Part shown: positions 1 through 9,245 of the stretch, in pieces
How the letters are laid out: every line of letters begins with the position of its first letter
Numbering within the stretch: position 1 is the stretch's first letter
Assembly: GCF_004117935.1 (NCBI RefSeq)
Contig: NZ_SDOY01000003.1
Span: 1 to 37,113 of the forward strand
Length of the DNA stretch: 37,113 nt
Source of the DNA: Streptomyces roseicoloratus
Lineage (GTDB): Bacteria > Actinomycetota > Actinomycetes > Streptomycetales > Streptomycetaceae
Direction of reading: 5' to 3'
Notes under the pieces: model-generated
Seen by the model: only the letters and a program-made list of their open reading frames with translations
Database searches by the model: none
What the model was told of the DNA's origin: nothing
Made by a program: the position numbers and the translations under genes

Positions 1-336
1 CGGTCGGACCGGCCCCGCGGCGGCCGGCGCCGGGCGCGCGGACCCCGTGGCGGCCCGCGGCTCGTCGGCCGGGGCGTCGGCCGACTGGGCGTCACCGACC
101 GGCTTGCGGACGACCACGGGCGGGATCGGACGCGAACCCGGGATGTTGATCCGGATGCGGGTGGTCAGCGTGGTCTCGGTCTTGGGCTCCTCGGACGGCA
201 CGGAACCCGTGCCGTCCTGGCCCGGCTCCTGACCGCGCAGACCGTACGGCGGAGTGCCCGAGGGGTACGCGGCCCCGCCGCGCCCCTGGGCGCCGGAGGA
301 CGAACTGTCAGTCTCTCGACCAGTTTCACGACTCAA
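1..336 (-). CDS. Hypothetical protein, N-terminal 112 residues (gene cut by window edge)
   Basis: This reading frame stays open to the window edge, so only the N-terminus is visible. I chose the TTG at 336 because GGGAG lies about 8 nt upstream; no ATG or GTG start is as well placed. The visible part is hydrophilic and disordered-looking: a Ser/Gly-rich start (ETDSSSSGAQGRGGAAYPSG), then an acidic stretch ending EEPKTETT, a short ordered-looking segment (LTTRIRINIPGSRPIPPVVV) and an Ala/Pro-rich run to the edge. No signal peptide or membrane segment is visible in this part. I do not recognise a function. It lies downstream of the mshB and DUF6113 genes on the same strand but is separated from them by 174 bp with an inverted repeat, so it may have its own promoter. 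Confidence 0.7.
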   Translation of the reverse strand, partial: MSRETGRETDSSSSGAQGRGGAAYPSGTPPYGLRGQEPGQDGTGSVPSEEPKTETTLTTRIRINIPGSRPIPPVVVRKPVGDAQSADAPADEPRAATGSARPAPAAAGPVRP

Positions 337-398
337 AGCAGGATCTCCCGGTTGGCTCCGCCGCCCGCTCTTGCTGATGCTCGTGGTGATCCGGGCGG

Positions 399-433
399 TC
401 GGCGGCGCGCACCACCATACTGGCCGCCGCCGA
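399..433 (-). terminator. Inverted repeat, possible terminator of the mshB-DUF6113 unit
   Basis: Arms TCGGCGGC (399-406) and GCCGCCGA (426-433) are perfectly complementary around a 19-nt loop. The repeat lies about 78 bp past the stop of the DUF6113 gene and before the start of the truncated hypothetical gene. There is no T-run, which is usual for Streptomyces hairpin terminators. The role is inferred from position only. Confidence 0.35.
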
Positions 434-510
434 TCCGCACCCGACCCGGCGTGGATCCGCCAGGCGCAATCCGTCCGAAGTCAAGGCACTCCCGCGTCAA
501 GTCGGCCTGT

Positions 511-957
511 TCACGGGGTCGGTCGCATCGGCCGTTGCATCGTGGCGCACATCACAGCGATCGCCATGCCCGCGAGCAGGAAGAACATTTCCCCCAGCCC
601 TCCACCGAACAGGCCGTCGCCTTCCGGGCGTCCGAAGCTGAGGAGCACGACGGAGACGAGCCAGCCGGAACCGGCCGCGGCGACGCCGACCTGGTTGCCG
701 GTGGCCCGCCGGGCGCCGTAGAAGAGGGCTCCGGAGCCGAGGAGGGCGAGCAGCAATCCGGCCGGGAACCAGGCCGCTTGGACGAGGGAGCCGGCCGTGC
801 CGACGAGGAAGCCGAGCACCAGAAGCACGGCGTACCAGACGTATCGGGCGACCGGTGCGAGCGCCGCCGCGTGGCCGTGGTCGGCGCCCGGCGCGCGGCG
901 GGGCGTGGGAGCGGGCGTGCCTCCGGAGGCGGAGGCGCGACTGCGCGGGCCGGTCAT
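511..957 (-). CDS. DUF6113 family small membrane protein
   Basis: This 148-aa protein has a charged, Ala/Pro-rich N-terminus of about 35 residues followed by four hydrophobic segments (roughly 37-53, 60-78, 92-107 and 121-137), so it should be an integral membrane protein with a short cytosolic tail. I recognise the pattern ([23 protein letters not shown], then [16 protein letters not shown]) as the actinobacterial DUF6113 family, which has no known function. Its ATG overlaps the mshB stop codon by 4 nt (ATGA, 954-957), so the two are very likely translationally coupled. That suggests co-expression with mycothiol synthesis but does not show a role in it. Confidence 0.85.
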   Translation of the reverse strand: MTGPRSRASASGGTPAPTPRRAPGADHGHAAALAPVARYVWYAVLLVLGFLVGTAGSLVQAAWFPAGLLLALLGSGALFYGARRATGNQVGVAAAGSGWLVSVVLLSFGRPEGDGLFGGGLGEMFFLLAGMAIAVMCATMQRPMRPTP

Positions 958-1979
958 GACGCGTCCGTATCCGTGGGGAGGTCCGCGGCGGCGGCCGTGG
1001 TCGCGCCGCCGCCCTGACCGGACGGACCCTCCGGCTCCGCCGGGAGGCCCGCGAAGAGGTCGGTCTCGCGTTCGTCGGCGGGCGCGCCGGGCGTGCCGTG
1101 GACCAGCTCGTAGTACTCGGTGGTGAAGAGGGGCTGGGCGAGGTTGTTGGAGAGGGCGAAGAAGGGGCCGTCGACGGCGACTTGGGTGGCGTGGGCGGCC
1201 ATGGCGGCGCTCTTGCGGGCGGCGTACCCGGGCAGGCTCCGGGTGCCGGCCCCGGTTCCGACTCCGGCCACGGCGCCGACCCCGGTGCCGCCGGAGACCT
1301 CCGCGGTGATGCGGGCCTCGTCGACCACTCCCGGCACGTCGTCGATCGTCGCGTCCGCCGGGAAGACCGAGCCCTCGGCGCTCAGGCGGGCGAAGGCGGC
1401 TTCGGCGACCGGTCGCGGGACGCGGTTCCAGTAGATCTTGGCGATGGCGTGGGCCGGGCCGAGGTCGGGCCGGTACGCCGGGTCGGCGGCGAGTTCGGCG
1501 GCGCGCATGGCGACCCGGTGGGCCTGGATGTGGTCCGGGTGGCCGTAGCCGCCGTCGGGGTCGTAGGTGACGAGGACCTGCGGGCGGGTCTCGCGGATCA
1601 CCTCGACGAGGTACGGCGCGGCGACGTCGACGTCGGTGTTCCAGAAGGCGTTCTCGCGCCGGTTCTGCGGGGCGCCCATCATCCCGGAGTCCCGGAAGCG
1701 GCCGGGGCCGCCGAGGAAGCGGTGGTCGGTGACGCCCAGCTCCTTCATCGCGGCGGCGAGTTCGCCGACGCGGTGCTCGCCGAGCCGGTCCTCGCGGTCC
1801 GGCGCGAGGTGGGCGAGGCCGGGCGGGATGACCTCGCCCTCCTCGCCCAGGGTGCAGGTCACGAGGGTCACGAGGGCACCCTCGGCCGCGTACCTGGCCA
1901 TGGTGGCGCCGTTGTTGATCGACTCGTCGTCGGGGTGCGCGTGCACCAGAAGCAGACGACGGGCTGGGAGAACCGTCAT
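954..1979 (-). CDS. mshB: N-acetyl-1-D-myo-inositol-2-amino-2-deoxy-alpha-D-glucopyranoside deacetylase (mycothiol biosynthesis)
   Basis: MshB removes the acetyl group from GlcNAc-inositol to give GlcN-inositol, the second committed step of mycothiol synthesis in the actinobacterial cytosol. The 341-aa product shows the PIG-L/LmbE fold signature AHPDDE at 14-19 and HPDHIQAH at 147-154. By analogy with the Mycobacterium tuberculosis enzyme, H15, D18 and H150 should bind zinc and D17 should be the general base. The protein is longer than the roughly 300-residue mycobacterial enzyme. Part of the difference is a Gly/Val/Ala/Thr run (about residues 231-247, [17 protein letters not shown]) that looks like a surface loop expansion. 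The start is an ATG with a GGGTGGGG purine run just upstream, 55 nt after the stop of the 64-aa membrane protein gene. It overlaps the DUF6113 gene downstream. Confidence 0.93.
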   Translation of the reverse strand: MTVLPARRLLLVHAHPDDESINNGATMARYAAEGALVTLVTCTLGEEGEVIPPGLAHLAPDREDRLGEHRVGELAAAMKELGVTDHRFLGGPGRFRDSGMMGAPQNRRENAFWNTDVDVAAPYLVEVIRETRPQVLVTYDPDGGYGHPDHIQAHRVAMRAAELAADPAYRPDLGPAHAIAKIYWNRVPRPVAEAAFARLSAEGSVFPADATIDDVPGVVDEARITAEVSGGTGVGAVAGVGTGAGTRSLPGYAARKSAAMAAHATQVAVDGPFFALSNNLAQPLFTTEYYELVHGTPGAPADERETDLFAGLPAEPEGPSGQGGGATTAAAADLPTDTDAS

Positions 1980-2034
1980 GGCCCCACCCTACGAGGCGGG
2001 GCCCGCGACGGAGCGGCAGGTCAGACCTTCGGGG

Positions 2035-2229
2035 TCAGAACTTCAGGCCGCCGATCATGCTCGCCACGTTCGTGGTGAGCGTGCTGATGGACGGGGCGAT
2101 GGACGAGCTCGCGAGGTAGAAGCCCAGGAGCGCGCAGACCGCCGCGTGACCGGCCTTGAGTCCCGATTTCTTGATCAGAAGGAAGACGACGATCGCCAGC
2201 AGCACAACCACCGAAATCGAGAGTGCCAC
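2035..2229 (-). CDS. Conserved small (64 aa) membrane protein
   Basis: A 64-aa protein starts at a GTG preceded by an excellent ribosome-binding site (GGAGGTG, 2234-2240). It has one N-terminal hydrophobic helix (SISVVVLLAIVVFLLI, residues 3-18), a basic KKSGLKAGH stretch, and a second, weaker hydrophobic segment (AVCALLGFYLASSSIAPSI). The C-terminus is uncharged and Ser/Thr-rich. I recall very similar small proteins across Streptomyces, annotated only as hypothetical. Single-frame codon bias and the strong ribosome-binding site make it real; the overlapping 74-codon frame at 2021-2245 is not supported. It precedes mshB by 55 nt and may share its transcript. Its promoter must lie in the divergent region that also serves the S9 peptidase. 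Confidence 0.8.
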   Translation of the reverse strand: MALSISVVVLLAIVVFLLIKKSGLKAGHAAVCALLGFYLASSSIAPSISTLTTNVASMIGGLKF

Positions 2230-2254
2230 GGCGGTTCACCTCCACACTTCTACG

Positions 2255-2293
2255 GTCGGACTTACCTGTCGGACAAATCGGTCGGACGTTCGG
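2255..2293. promoter_or_regulatory. Three GTCGGAC heptamers at 13-bp spacing (candidate operator)
   Basis: GTCGGAC occurs at 2255-2261, 2268-2274 and 2281-2287, exactly 13 bp apart, with unrelated 6-bp spacers. The cluster sits in the divergent intergenic region between the 64-aa membrane protein gene (left) and the S9 peptidase gene (right), 26 bp from the former's GTG. Iterated direct repeats in a promoter commonly bind multimeric regulators. That role is inferred, and I cannot name a regulator. Confidence 0.45.
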
Positions 2294-2330
2294 GTGGCAT
2301 GTGCCAGAGGATGCATACCCACCTAGCGCT

Positions 2331-2349
2331 ACGGATCATAACTATCCGT
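2331..2349. promoter_or_regulatory. Inverted repeat ACGGAT-N7-ATCCGT upstream of the S9 peptidase
   Basis: A perfect 6-bp inverted repeat with an AT-rich centre (CATAACT) lies 62 bp before the chosen peptidase ATG. The centre resembles a -10 element (CATAACT), so the palindrome could be an operator over the promoter. This is inference from position and symmetry. Confidence 0.35.
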
Positions 2350-2410
2350 GCCATCGCATCGATCGGTGTACGGAGGCATGAGGGGGCGCACGGACGCTAG
2401 TTTCGGTCAC

Positions 2411-4573
2411 ATGACTTCGCCACGAGAGCAGCCGTCCCCCCAAGAGCAGTCGTCCCAGGTCTCGTTCCCCCGTCAGTACGCGCGGACGCAGCGGTTCACC
2501 CTCGGCGCACCGCGCGGTTTCTCGGTCGCGCCGGACGGCGGGCGGGTGGTGTTCCTGCGCTCCGGTTCGGGGACGGACCGCTCGCACCGGCTCTGGGTGC
2601 TCGACCTCGACGAGGGCGTGGAGCGGCTCGCGGCGGATCCGGGGGTGCTGCTCGGCGGCGCCGAGGAGGAGTTGTCGCCGGAGGAGCGGGCCCGCCGGGA
2701 GCGCAGCCGGGAGGGCTCGGCCGGGATCGTGGGCTACGCGGTGGACGGGGCCGTGGAGTTGGCCGCCTTCGCGCTGTCCGGGCGGCTGTTCGCGGCGGAG
2801 CTGCGGGCCGGTACGGCGCGCGAGCTGCCGGTGCCGGGCCCGGTGGTCGATCCGCGGCCCTCGCCCGACGGGCGGTGGATCGCGTACGCGGCGGGCGGCG
2901 CGCTGCGGGTGACCGGCGCGGACGGCTCGGGCGACCGGGCACTGGCCGGACCGGAGGCGGAGGCGGAAGGAGTGACGTACGGGCTGGCGGAGTTCGTGGC
3001 GTCGGAGGAGATGGACCGCGCCCGGGGCTTCTGGTGGGCGCCGTCCTCGGACCGGCTGCTGGTCGCGCGGGTGGACGAGTCGCCGGTGAACCGCTGGTGG
3101 ATCGCGGACCCGGCGCACCCGGGCCGTGAGCCGCAGGCGGTCGCCTACCCCGCGGCGGGGACTCCTAACGCGGACGTGCGGTTGTTCGTCGTGGATCTGA
3201 CCGGAAATCGCACCGAGGTCTTGTGGGACCGGGCCTCCTTCCCGTATCTGGCCCGGGTGCACTGGTCGGCGGCCGGCGCGCCGCTGCTGCTCGTCCAGGC
3301 GCGGGACCAGCGGAGCCAGGCGTATCTGACGGTGGACCCGGACACGGGGACGACCGAGGTGGCGCGGGTCGACGAGGACCCGGTGTGGCTCGACCTGTTC
3401 ACCGGGGTGCCGGCGTGGACCCCGGACGGGGAGCTGCTGCGGATCGCGGACACGGACGGCGCCCGGGTGCTCGCGGTCGGGGACCGGGCCCTCACGGACG
3501 CCCGGCTGCACGTGCGGGCGGTCCTCGACGTCGGTGCGGAGGATGTCCTGATCTCGGCGTCCGCGGGTGAGGCGGCCGGGTCTCCCGAGACGGGCGAGAT
3601 CCATGTGTACCGGGTCGGCCGGCAGGGCGTGGAGCGGGTGTCGGAAGGGACCGGCGTGCACGCGGCGGTGCGCACCGGCCCGGTGACCGTGCTGTCCTCC
3701 GCCCGGCCGGACGCACCGGGCAGCGTGGTGCGGGTGCTGCGGGACGGCGAGCGGGTGGCCGAGGTCGCCTCGTACGCGGTGCGGCCGGTGCTCTCGGCGG
3801 ACGTACGGCTCACCGAGGCAGGCGAGCGGCGGATCCCGTGCGCCGTGCTGCTGCCGTCGTCCTGGCGGGAGGGCGACGGCCCGCTGCCGGTCCTCCTCGA
3901 CCCGTACGGCGGCCCGCACGGGCAGCGGGTGCTCGCCGCGCACCACGCGCATCTGACGTCCCGGTGGTTCGCCGAGCAGGGCTTCGCCGTCGTCGTCGCC
4001 GACGGGCGCGGCATGCCGGGCCGCTCCCCCGCCTGGGAGAAGGCGGTCAGCCGCGACCTGACGCTCGCCCTCGACGACCAGATCGAGGCGCTGCACGCGC
4101 TGGCCGGGCGCTTCCCGCTGGACCTCGGCCGGGTCGCGATCCGCGGCTGGTCGTTCGGCGGCTATCTCGCCGCCCTCGCGGCGCTGCGCCGTCCGGACGT
4201 GTTCCACGCGGCCGTGGTGGGCGCCCCGGTGACGGACTGGCGGCTCTACGACACCCACTACACCGAGCGGTATCTCGGCCGGCCGGAGCAGGAGCCGGAC
4301 GTGTACGCGGCGAACTCCCTGCTGACGGACGACGGTCTGACGGCACCGCGGGAGCCGGTCCGGCCGATGATGGTCGTGCACGGCCTGGCCGACGACAACG
4401 TCGTGATGGCGCACACCCTGCGGCTGTCGTCCGCACTGCTCGCGGCGGGCCGGCCGCACGAGGTGCTGCCGCTGTCGGGCGTCACGCACATGACCCCGCA
4501 GGAGCAGGTCGCGGAGAACCTGCTGCTGCTCCAGGTGGACTTCCTCAGGAGGTCGCTGGGACTGACGGCGTGA
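2411..4573 (+). CDS. S9 family prolyl oligopeptidase / dipeptidyl-peptidase IV-like peptidase
   Basis: This 720-aa serine peptidase has the two-part S9B layout: an N-terminal beta-propeller (about residues 20-440, with the DPP IV-like EEMDRARGFWWAPSSD segment) and a C-terminal alpha/beta-hydrolase domain. The catalytic triad is visible: Ser581 in GWSFGG, Asp661 in HGLADDNV and His693 in GVTHM. Such enzymes cleave dipeptides after Pro or Ala from short peptides. There is no signal peptide, so a cytosolic role in trimming imported peptides is likely, which fits the two peptide importers nearby. The start is uncertain: the ATG at 2411 opens the sequence that matches relatives as I recall them, while an in-frame ATG at 2378 follows GGAGG with only 1 nt of spacing. 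It converges on the next gene with a 30-bp gap. Confidence 0.9.
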   Translation: MTSPREQPSPQEQSSQVSFPRQYARTQRFTLGAPRGFSVAPDGGRVVFLRSGSGTDRSHRLWVLDLDEGVERLAADPGVLLGGAEEELSPEERARRERSREGSAGIVGYAVDGAVELAAFALSGRLFAAELRAGTARELPVPGPVVDPRPSPDGRWIAYAAGGALRVTGADGSGDRALAGPEAEAEGVTYGLAEFVASEEMDRARGFWWAPSSDRLLVARVDESPVNRWWIADPAHPGREPQAVAYPAAGTPNADVRLFVVDLTGNRTEVLWDRASFPYLARVHWSAAGAPLLLVQARDQRSQAYLTVDPDTGTTEVARVDEDPVWLDLFTGVPAWTPDGELLRIADTDGARVLAVGDRALTDARLHVRAVLDVGAEDVLISASAGEAAGSPETGEIHVYRVGRQGVERVSEGTGVHAAVRTGPVTVLSSARPDAPGSVVRVLRDGERVAEVASYAVRPVLSADVRLTEAGERRIPCAVLLPSSWREGDGPLPVLLDPYGGPHGQRVLAAHHAHLTSRWFAEQGFAVVVADGRGMPGRSPAWEKAVSRDLTLALDDQIEALHALAGRFPLDLGRVAIRGWSFGGYLAALAALRRPDVFHAAVVGAPVTDWRLYDTHYTERYLGRPEQEPDVYAANSLLTDDGLTAPREPVRPMMVVHGLADDNVVMAHTLRLSSALLAAGRPHEVLPLSGVTHMTPQEQVAENLLLLQVDFLRRSLGLTA

Positions 4574-4603
4574 CGCCGCGGCCGCACCGGTGGGTCCGGC
4601 GGC

Positions 4604-5599
4604 TCACCAGCTGGGCGGGCGGCGGTGCGGCGGGGCCGGCGGCCGGGCGGCGGCGGGGCGGTACGGGACCCGGCGGCGCCGCCCGGGCGGGCCGAGGAGC
4701 AGCAGGACCGCGAGCCCGGCGGCCAGCGCGTAGAAGCAGCCGGCGTCGTACGCGACGGCGTACAGGTCCGGTGCGGGCAGGTACGTGTGCCGTTCGGGGC
4801 GCAGCGCGGCCGCCGTCCCGGCGGCTCCGGCGCCGGTGAGGAGCAGTCCGGCGAGCAGGCCGAGCGGCCGGGTGTGGCGGGCTCGGGCGAAGGCGCTTCC
4901 GGCGGCGGCGAGGAGCAGCAGCACGAGGACGGCGTTGAGCCAGCCGGGCGGTACGGCGAGCGTGGGCAGCATGAGGGAGCGCTCGCCGGTGTAGCGGCCG
5001 ACGGTGTACTCGGCCGGCAGCAGGGTCGCCCAGCGGAGCTCCCAGGCGGCCCGGACCAGTCCGGCGAGCGCGCACAGGATCCCGGCGGCGACGGCGGGTC
5101 CGGTACGCGGGCGCTCCGGCCCGTACGGCTCGTCCCTCGCCTCGTCGCCGCCGCTCCGGCCCCGGCCGCCGCTTCCGGCGTGGTCGCGGTCGTCGTGGCG
5201 CCCGGCGGCGGCGGTGACGACGAGTCCGGCGGCGAGGGCGAGGGTGATCAGGGTGGTGACGAGGGCGTCGATGCCGGAGGCCCACAGTCCGGGCAGCCGT
5301 AACGCCAGGGTGGTCAGGCCGGTGACGGCGAGCGCGGGCGCGGCGAGCGGGGAGCGCAGGGCGGCGAAGGCGGTGACGGCGTAGGCCACGAGCAGCAGCG
5401 GGTCGACGAACGTGGTGCCGGCGGTCCGGTGGGTCCGGAAGCCGTGGTCGCCGGCCCAGTACCAGAGCAGTTCGGTGGTCGGACCGAAGGCGGCGAGGTC
5501 GCACAGCAGCCAGACGAAGCCGACGAGGGCGAGTGCGGCGCACAGGGCGGCGCCGGTGAGACGTGCCGTTCGTGTCACAGTCACGGGGCAGATACTCAC
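4604..5599 (-). CDS. Polytopic membrane protein with a TTA codon
   Basis: The 331-aa product has about nine hydrophobic stretches in two blocks separated by a hydrophilic, Gly/Asp/Arg-rich loop (near residues 130-155, RHDDRDHAGSGGRGRSGGDE) and ends in a basic Pro/Arg-rich tail. The GTG at 5599 was chosen because GAGGA lies 5-6 nt upstream; the frame stays open to an ATG at 5632 that lacks such a site. I do not recognise a characterised family. Codon 100 (5300-5302) is TTA, which I found in frame in no other gene of the window. In Streptomyces TTA is read only by the bldA tRNA, so full expression should wait for development. It converges with the peptidase gene and lies 249 bp after the end of the first importer operon on the same strand. 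Confidence 0.82.
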   Translation of the reverse strand: MSICPVTVTRTARLTGAALCAALALVGFVWLLCDLAAFGPTTELLWYWAGDHGFRTHRTAGTTFVDPLLLVAYAVTAFAALRSPLAAPALAVTGLTTLALRLPGLWASGIDALVTTLITLALAAGLVVTAAAGRHDDRDHAGSGGRGRSGGDEARDEPYGPERPRTGPAVAAGILCALAGLVRAAWELRWATLLPAEYTVGRYTGERSLMLPTLAVPPGWLNAVLVLLLLAAAGSAFARARHTRPLGLLAGLLLTGAGAAGTAAALRPERHTYLPAPDLYAVAYDAGCFYALAAGLAVLLLLGPPGRRRRVPYRPAAARPPAPPHRRPPSW

Positions 5600-5766
5600 G
5601 GTCGTCCTCGGCCGGGACAAGCGGTTCCGCATATGCGCGGGGCGGGTGCGTCAAGTCGGGCCGCGGGAGCGACCGGCCGGGCCCCTCGGCGCGCCCCGCG
5701 GCCGGTCGGACGGCACCCGCGCGACCGTACGCCGTGCGGCCTGCCGCGTCCGCGTCCGCCTGTCGG

Positions 5767-5788
5767 AGGCGATTCGGTCGGATCGCCT
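5767..5788 (-). terminator. Hairpin after the first oligopeptide importer operon
   Basis: AGGCGAT (5767-5773) pairs with ATCGCCT (5782-5788) around an 8-nt loop, about 60 bp beyond the stop of the OppF-type ATPase gene. The remaining bases of the 5600-5848 gap show no convincing gene. A terminator role is inferred from position. Confidence 0.35.
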
Positions 5789-5848
5789 GCGCGTCAAGGC
5801 ACCTCCGGCCGGTCCGGCCTCGATCCGCCGCGCAGGTTGAAGACCAAG

Positions 5849-7232
5849 CTAGGAGCCCGCAGGCCCGGTCGGCCCGTCCGCCGGTGGGGGCTGCTCCGGC
5901 GACGGAGGCTGTTCCGGCAGCGTGGGCTCCTTCCGGACCGTCCCCTCCCCGGGCGCGGACCCGTCCGGCGCGGACCCGTCTCCCGGCGCAGGGCCCTTTC
6001 CCGGCACAGGGCCCTCCCCCGGCGCCGGTCCCTTCCGCAGGGGGGACTGTTCCGGCGACGGAGGCTGCTCCGGCAGTTCGGCCTGCCCCGGCAGGTCCGT
6101 CTGCCCGGCCAGACCGGTGTCCTCCGGCAGACCGGTGTCCTCCGGCAGTTCGGCCTGACCCGGCAGTTCGGCCTGCTCCGGGTGGAGGGGCCGGTCCGGA
6201 GCCGTTCCCTCCTCCTCCGGCGGGACCACCCGCTTCTCCTCCGCGAAGTGGCAGGCCGAGTCGTGCCTCGCCGGGCTGTCCGTGAGCCGGAAGGCGGCCG
6301 GGACGGCGAGCAGCGGGACCTCCAGGGCGCAGCGTTCCTGGGCCTTCCAGCAGCGGGTGCGGAAGCGGCACCCGGAGGGGATGTTGGCCGGGGAGGGCAC
6401 GTCGCCGGCGAGGATGATCCGCTCGCGGTGCTCGCGCGCGCCCGGGTCCGGCACGGGCACGGCGGAGAGCAGGGCCTGGGTGTAGGGGTGGGTGGGGTGG
6501 TCGTAGATCTCGGCGTCGGTGCCGACCTCCACGATCCGGCCGAGGTACATGACGCCGACGCGGTCGGAGATGTGCCGGACGATCGACAGGTCGTGCGCGA
6601 TGAAGACGTACGACAGCCGGAACTCGTCCTGGAGCCGTTCGAGCAGGTTGACGACCTGCGCCTGGACGGAGACGTCCAGGGCGGAGACCGGCTCGTCGGC
6701 GACGATGATCTCGGGCTGGAGGGCCAGGCCGCGGGCGATGCCGATGCGCTGGCGCTGGCCGCCGGAGAACTGGTGGGGATAGCGGTTGATGTACTCGGGG
6801 TTGAGGCCGACGACGTCGAGGAGGTCCTGCACCTTGCGGCGCCGGTCGCCCTTGGGCGCGACCTCGGGGTGGATCTCGTACGGTTCGCCGATGATGTCGC
6901 CGACCGTCATGCGCGGGTTGAGCGAGGTGTACGGGTCCTGGAACACCATCTGGATGTTGCGGCGCACGGCCCGCAGCGCCCGGGGCGACAGCTTGGTGAT
7001 GTCGTCGCCCTTGTACGTGATGGTGCCGGAGGTCGGCCGTTCCAGGTTGACCAGCATCTTCGCGACGGTCGACTTGCCGCAGCCGGACTCGCCGACGATG
7101 CCGAGGGTCTCGCCCTGGCGGAGGTCGAAGTCGACGCCGTCGACCGCCCGGACGGCGCCGACCTGCTTCTTGAAGAGGATGCCCTGGGTCAGCGGGTAGT
7201 GCTTGACGAGGTCGCGGACCTGGAGAATCGCC

Positions 7233-7240
<8 letters not shown>
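5849..7240 (-). CDS. Oligopeptide ABC transporter ATP-binding protein (OppF/DppF type, operon 1) with long repetitive C-terminal tail
   Basis: This is one of the two ATPases that power the operon-1 peptide importer at the inner face of the membrane. Residues 1-335 form a normal OppF: Walker A GESGCGKS (50-57), Q-loop Gln101, signature SGGQRQR (159-165), Walker B IVADEP (179-184), H-loop His216, and the family's C-terminal four-cysteine region (Cys291, 297, 304, 330), which in related Dpp/Opp ATPases can hold an iron-sulphur cluster. Residues about 338-463 are an extra Pro/Glu/Gly-rich tail made of hexapeptide repeats ([18 protein letters not shown]; then PAPGEG-like), absent from the paralogue at 12032-13141. 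The ATG overlaps the end of the OppD gene by 8 nt (ATGGCTGA) and follows GGAAGGAG. It is the last gene of the operon. Confidence 0.93.
5930..6175 (-). repeat. 18-bp coding minisatellite in the oppF-1 tail
   Basis: Six consecutive 18-bp units fill 6068-6175, variants of CTCCGGCAGTTCGGCCTG on the + strand; the units at 6068 and 6140 are identical. A second, more degenerate 18-bp series rich in CCCGGCGC follows at about 5930-6040. Because 18 is a multiple of 3, unit gain or loss keeps the reading frame and only changes tail length by six residues per unit. Confidence 0.8.
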
Positions 7241-8216
<976 letters not shown>

Positions 8217-8222
8217 GGTCGG

Positions 8223-9245
8223 CTACCTCAGCTTGGGGTCGAGGGCGTCGCGCACCGCGTCGCCGAGCATGATGAAGGCGAGCACCGTGACGGCGAGCGC
8301 GCCGGCCGGCCAGAGCAGCATGTGCGGGGCGTTGCGGATGTACGGGGAGGCCGAGGAGATGTCGATGCCCCAGGACACGGTCGGCGGCTTCAGGCCGACG
8401 CCCAGGTACGAGAGGGTCGCCTCCAGGGAGATGTACGTGCCGAGCGCGATGGTCGCGACGACGATGACGGGCGCGACGGCGTTCGGGGTGATGTGGCGCA
8501 GCAGCATCCGGGAGTTGGAGGCGCCGAGGGCGCGGGCCGCCTGCACGTAGTCGTTCTGTTTGGCGGTGATGACGGAGCCGCGGGCGATGCGGGAGATCTG
8601 CGGCCAGCCGAGCAGCACCATGAAGCCGACGACGGGCCAGACGGTGGAGCTGGTGACGACGGACAGCAGCACCAGGCCGCCGAGGACGACGGGGATGGCG
8701 AAGAAGACGTCGGTGATGCGCGAGAGGAAGCCGTCCCAGGCGCCGCCGAAGAAGCCGGCGAGCCCGCCGAGGGCGCTGCCGAGGAGGGCGACGCCGAGGG
8801 TGGCGCAGACGCCGACGGTGACGGAGGTCCGGGCGCCGTAGACGGTGCGGGTGTAGACGTCGCAGCCCTGCCCGTTGAAGCCGAAGGGGTGTCCGGGCTG
8901 GGAGCCTTCCTGGGCCTTGGACAGGTCGCAGTCGAGGGGGTCTCCGGAGGCGATGAGGGACGGCCAGAGGGAGATGACGACCAGGAAGAGGATGACGAGT
9001 CCGGAGAGGATGAAGACGGGGTTGCGGCGCAGGTCGCGCCAGGCGTCGGACCACAGGGAGCGGGGCTTCCTGTCGGGGCCGCTTCCTTCGGGGCCGCTGC
9101 CTTCGGGGCCGTCGAGGGTCTTCTCGAGGGTCTCCGCCTCGGCCGTGCCGAGGTCGGCGGTGCCGCCGGCTCCGGTGGAGGCGACGGCGCGTCCCTCGGC
9201 GCCGTACGACTCCAGCGGCTCATACGGTTCAAGCGGCTCAGGCAT
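8223..9245 (-). CDS. Oligopeptide ABC transporter permease (OppC/DppC type, operon 1)
   Basis: This is the second membrane subunit of the operon-1 importer, 340 aa. Residues about 63-340 carry the DppC pattern: the N-terminal SLWSDAWRDLRRNPVF element, a first helix (VFILSGLVILFLVVISLWP), a periplasmic loop, and a five-helix BPD_transp_1 core with the ATPase-docking EAA loop (ARALGASNSRMLLRHITPN). The N-terminal 60 residues are an unusual acidic, low-complexity extension containing EPLEPYEPLE and a repeated PEGSG; the operon-2 paralogue has a shorter and different one. The start ATG overlaps the permease B stop by 8 nt (ATGCCTGA) and follows GAGGA within the permease B gene, so translation is probably coupled. 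Confidence 0.93.
   Translation of the reverse strand: MPEPLEPYEPLESYGAEGRAVASTGAGGTADLGTAEAETLEKTLDGPEGSGPEGSGPDRKPRSLWSDAWRDLRRNPVFILSGLVILFLVVISLWPSLIASGDPLDCDLSKAQEGSQPGHPFGFNGQGCDVYTRTVYGARTSVTVGVCATLGVALLGSALGGLAGFFGGAWDGFLSRITDVFFAIPVVLGGLVLLSVVTSSTVWPVVGFMVLLGWPQISRIARGSVITAKQNDYVQAARALGASNSRMLLRHITPNAVAPVIVVATIALGTYISLEATLSYLGVGLKPPTVSWGIDISSASPYIRNAPHMLLWPAGALAVTVLAFIMLGDAVRDALDPKLR

Noticed and set aside
2342..4489. A 715-codon minus-strand frame opposite the S9 peptidase.
   Set aside because: The composition is Arg/His/Pro-rich, and the peptidase on the other strand has a full catalytic triad.
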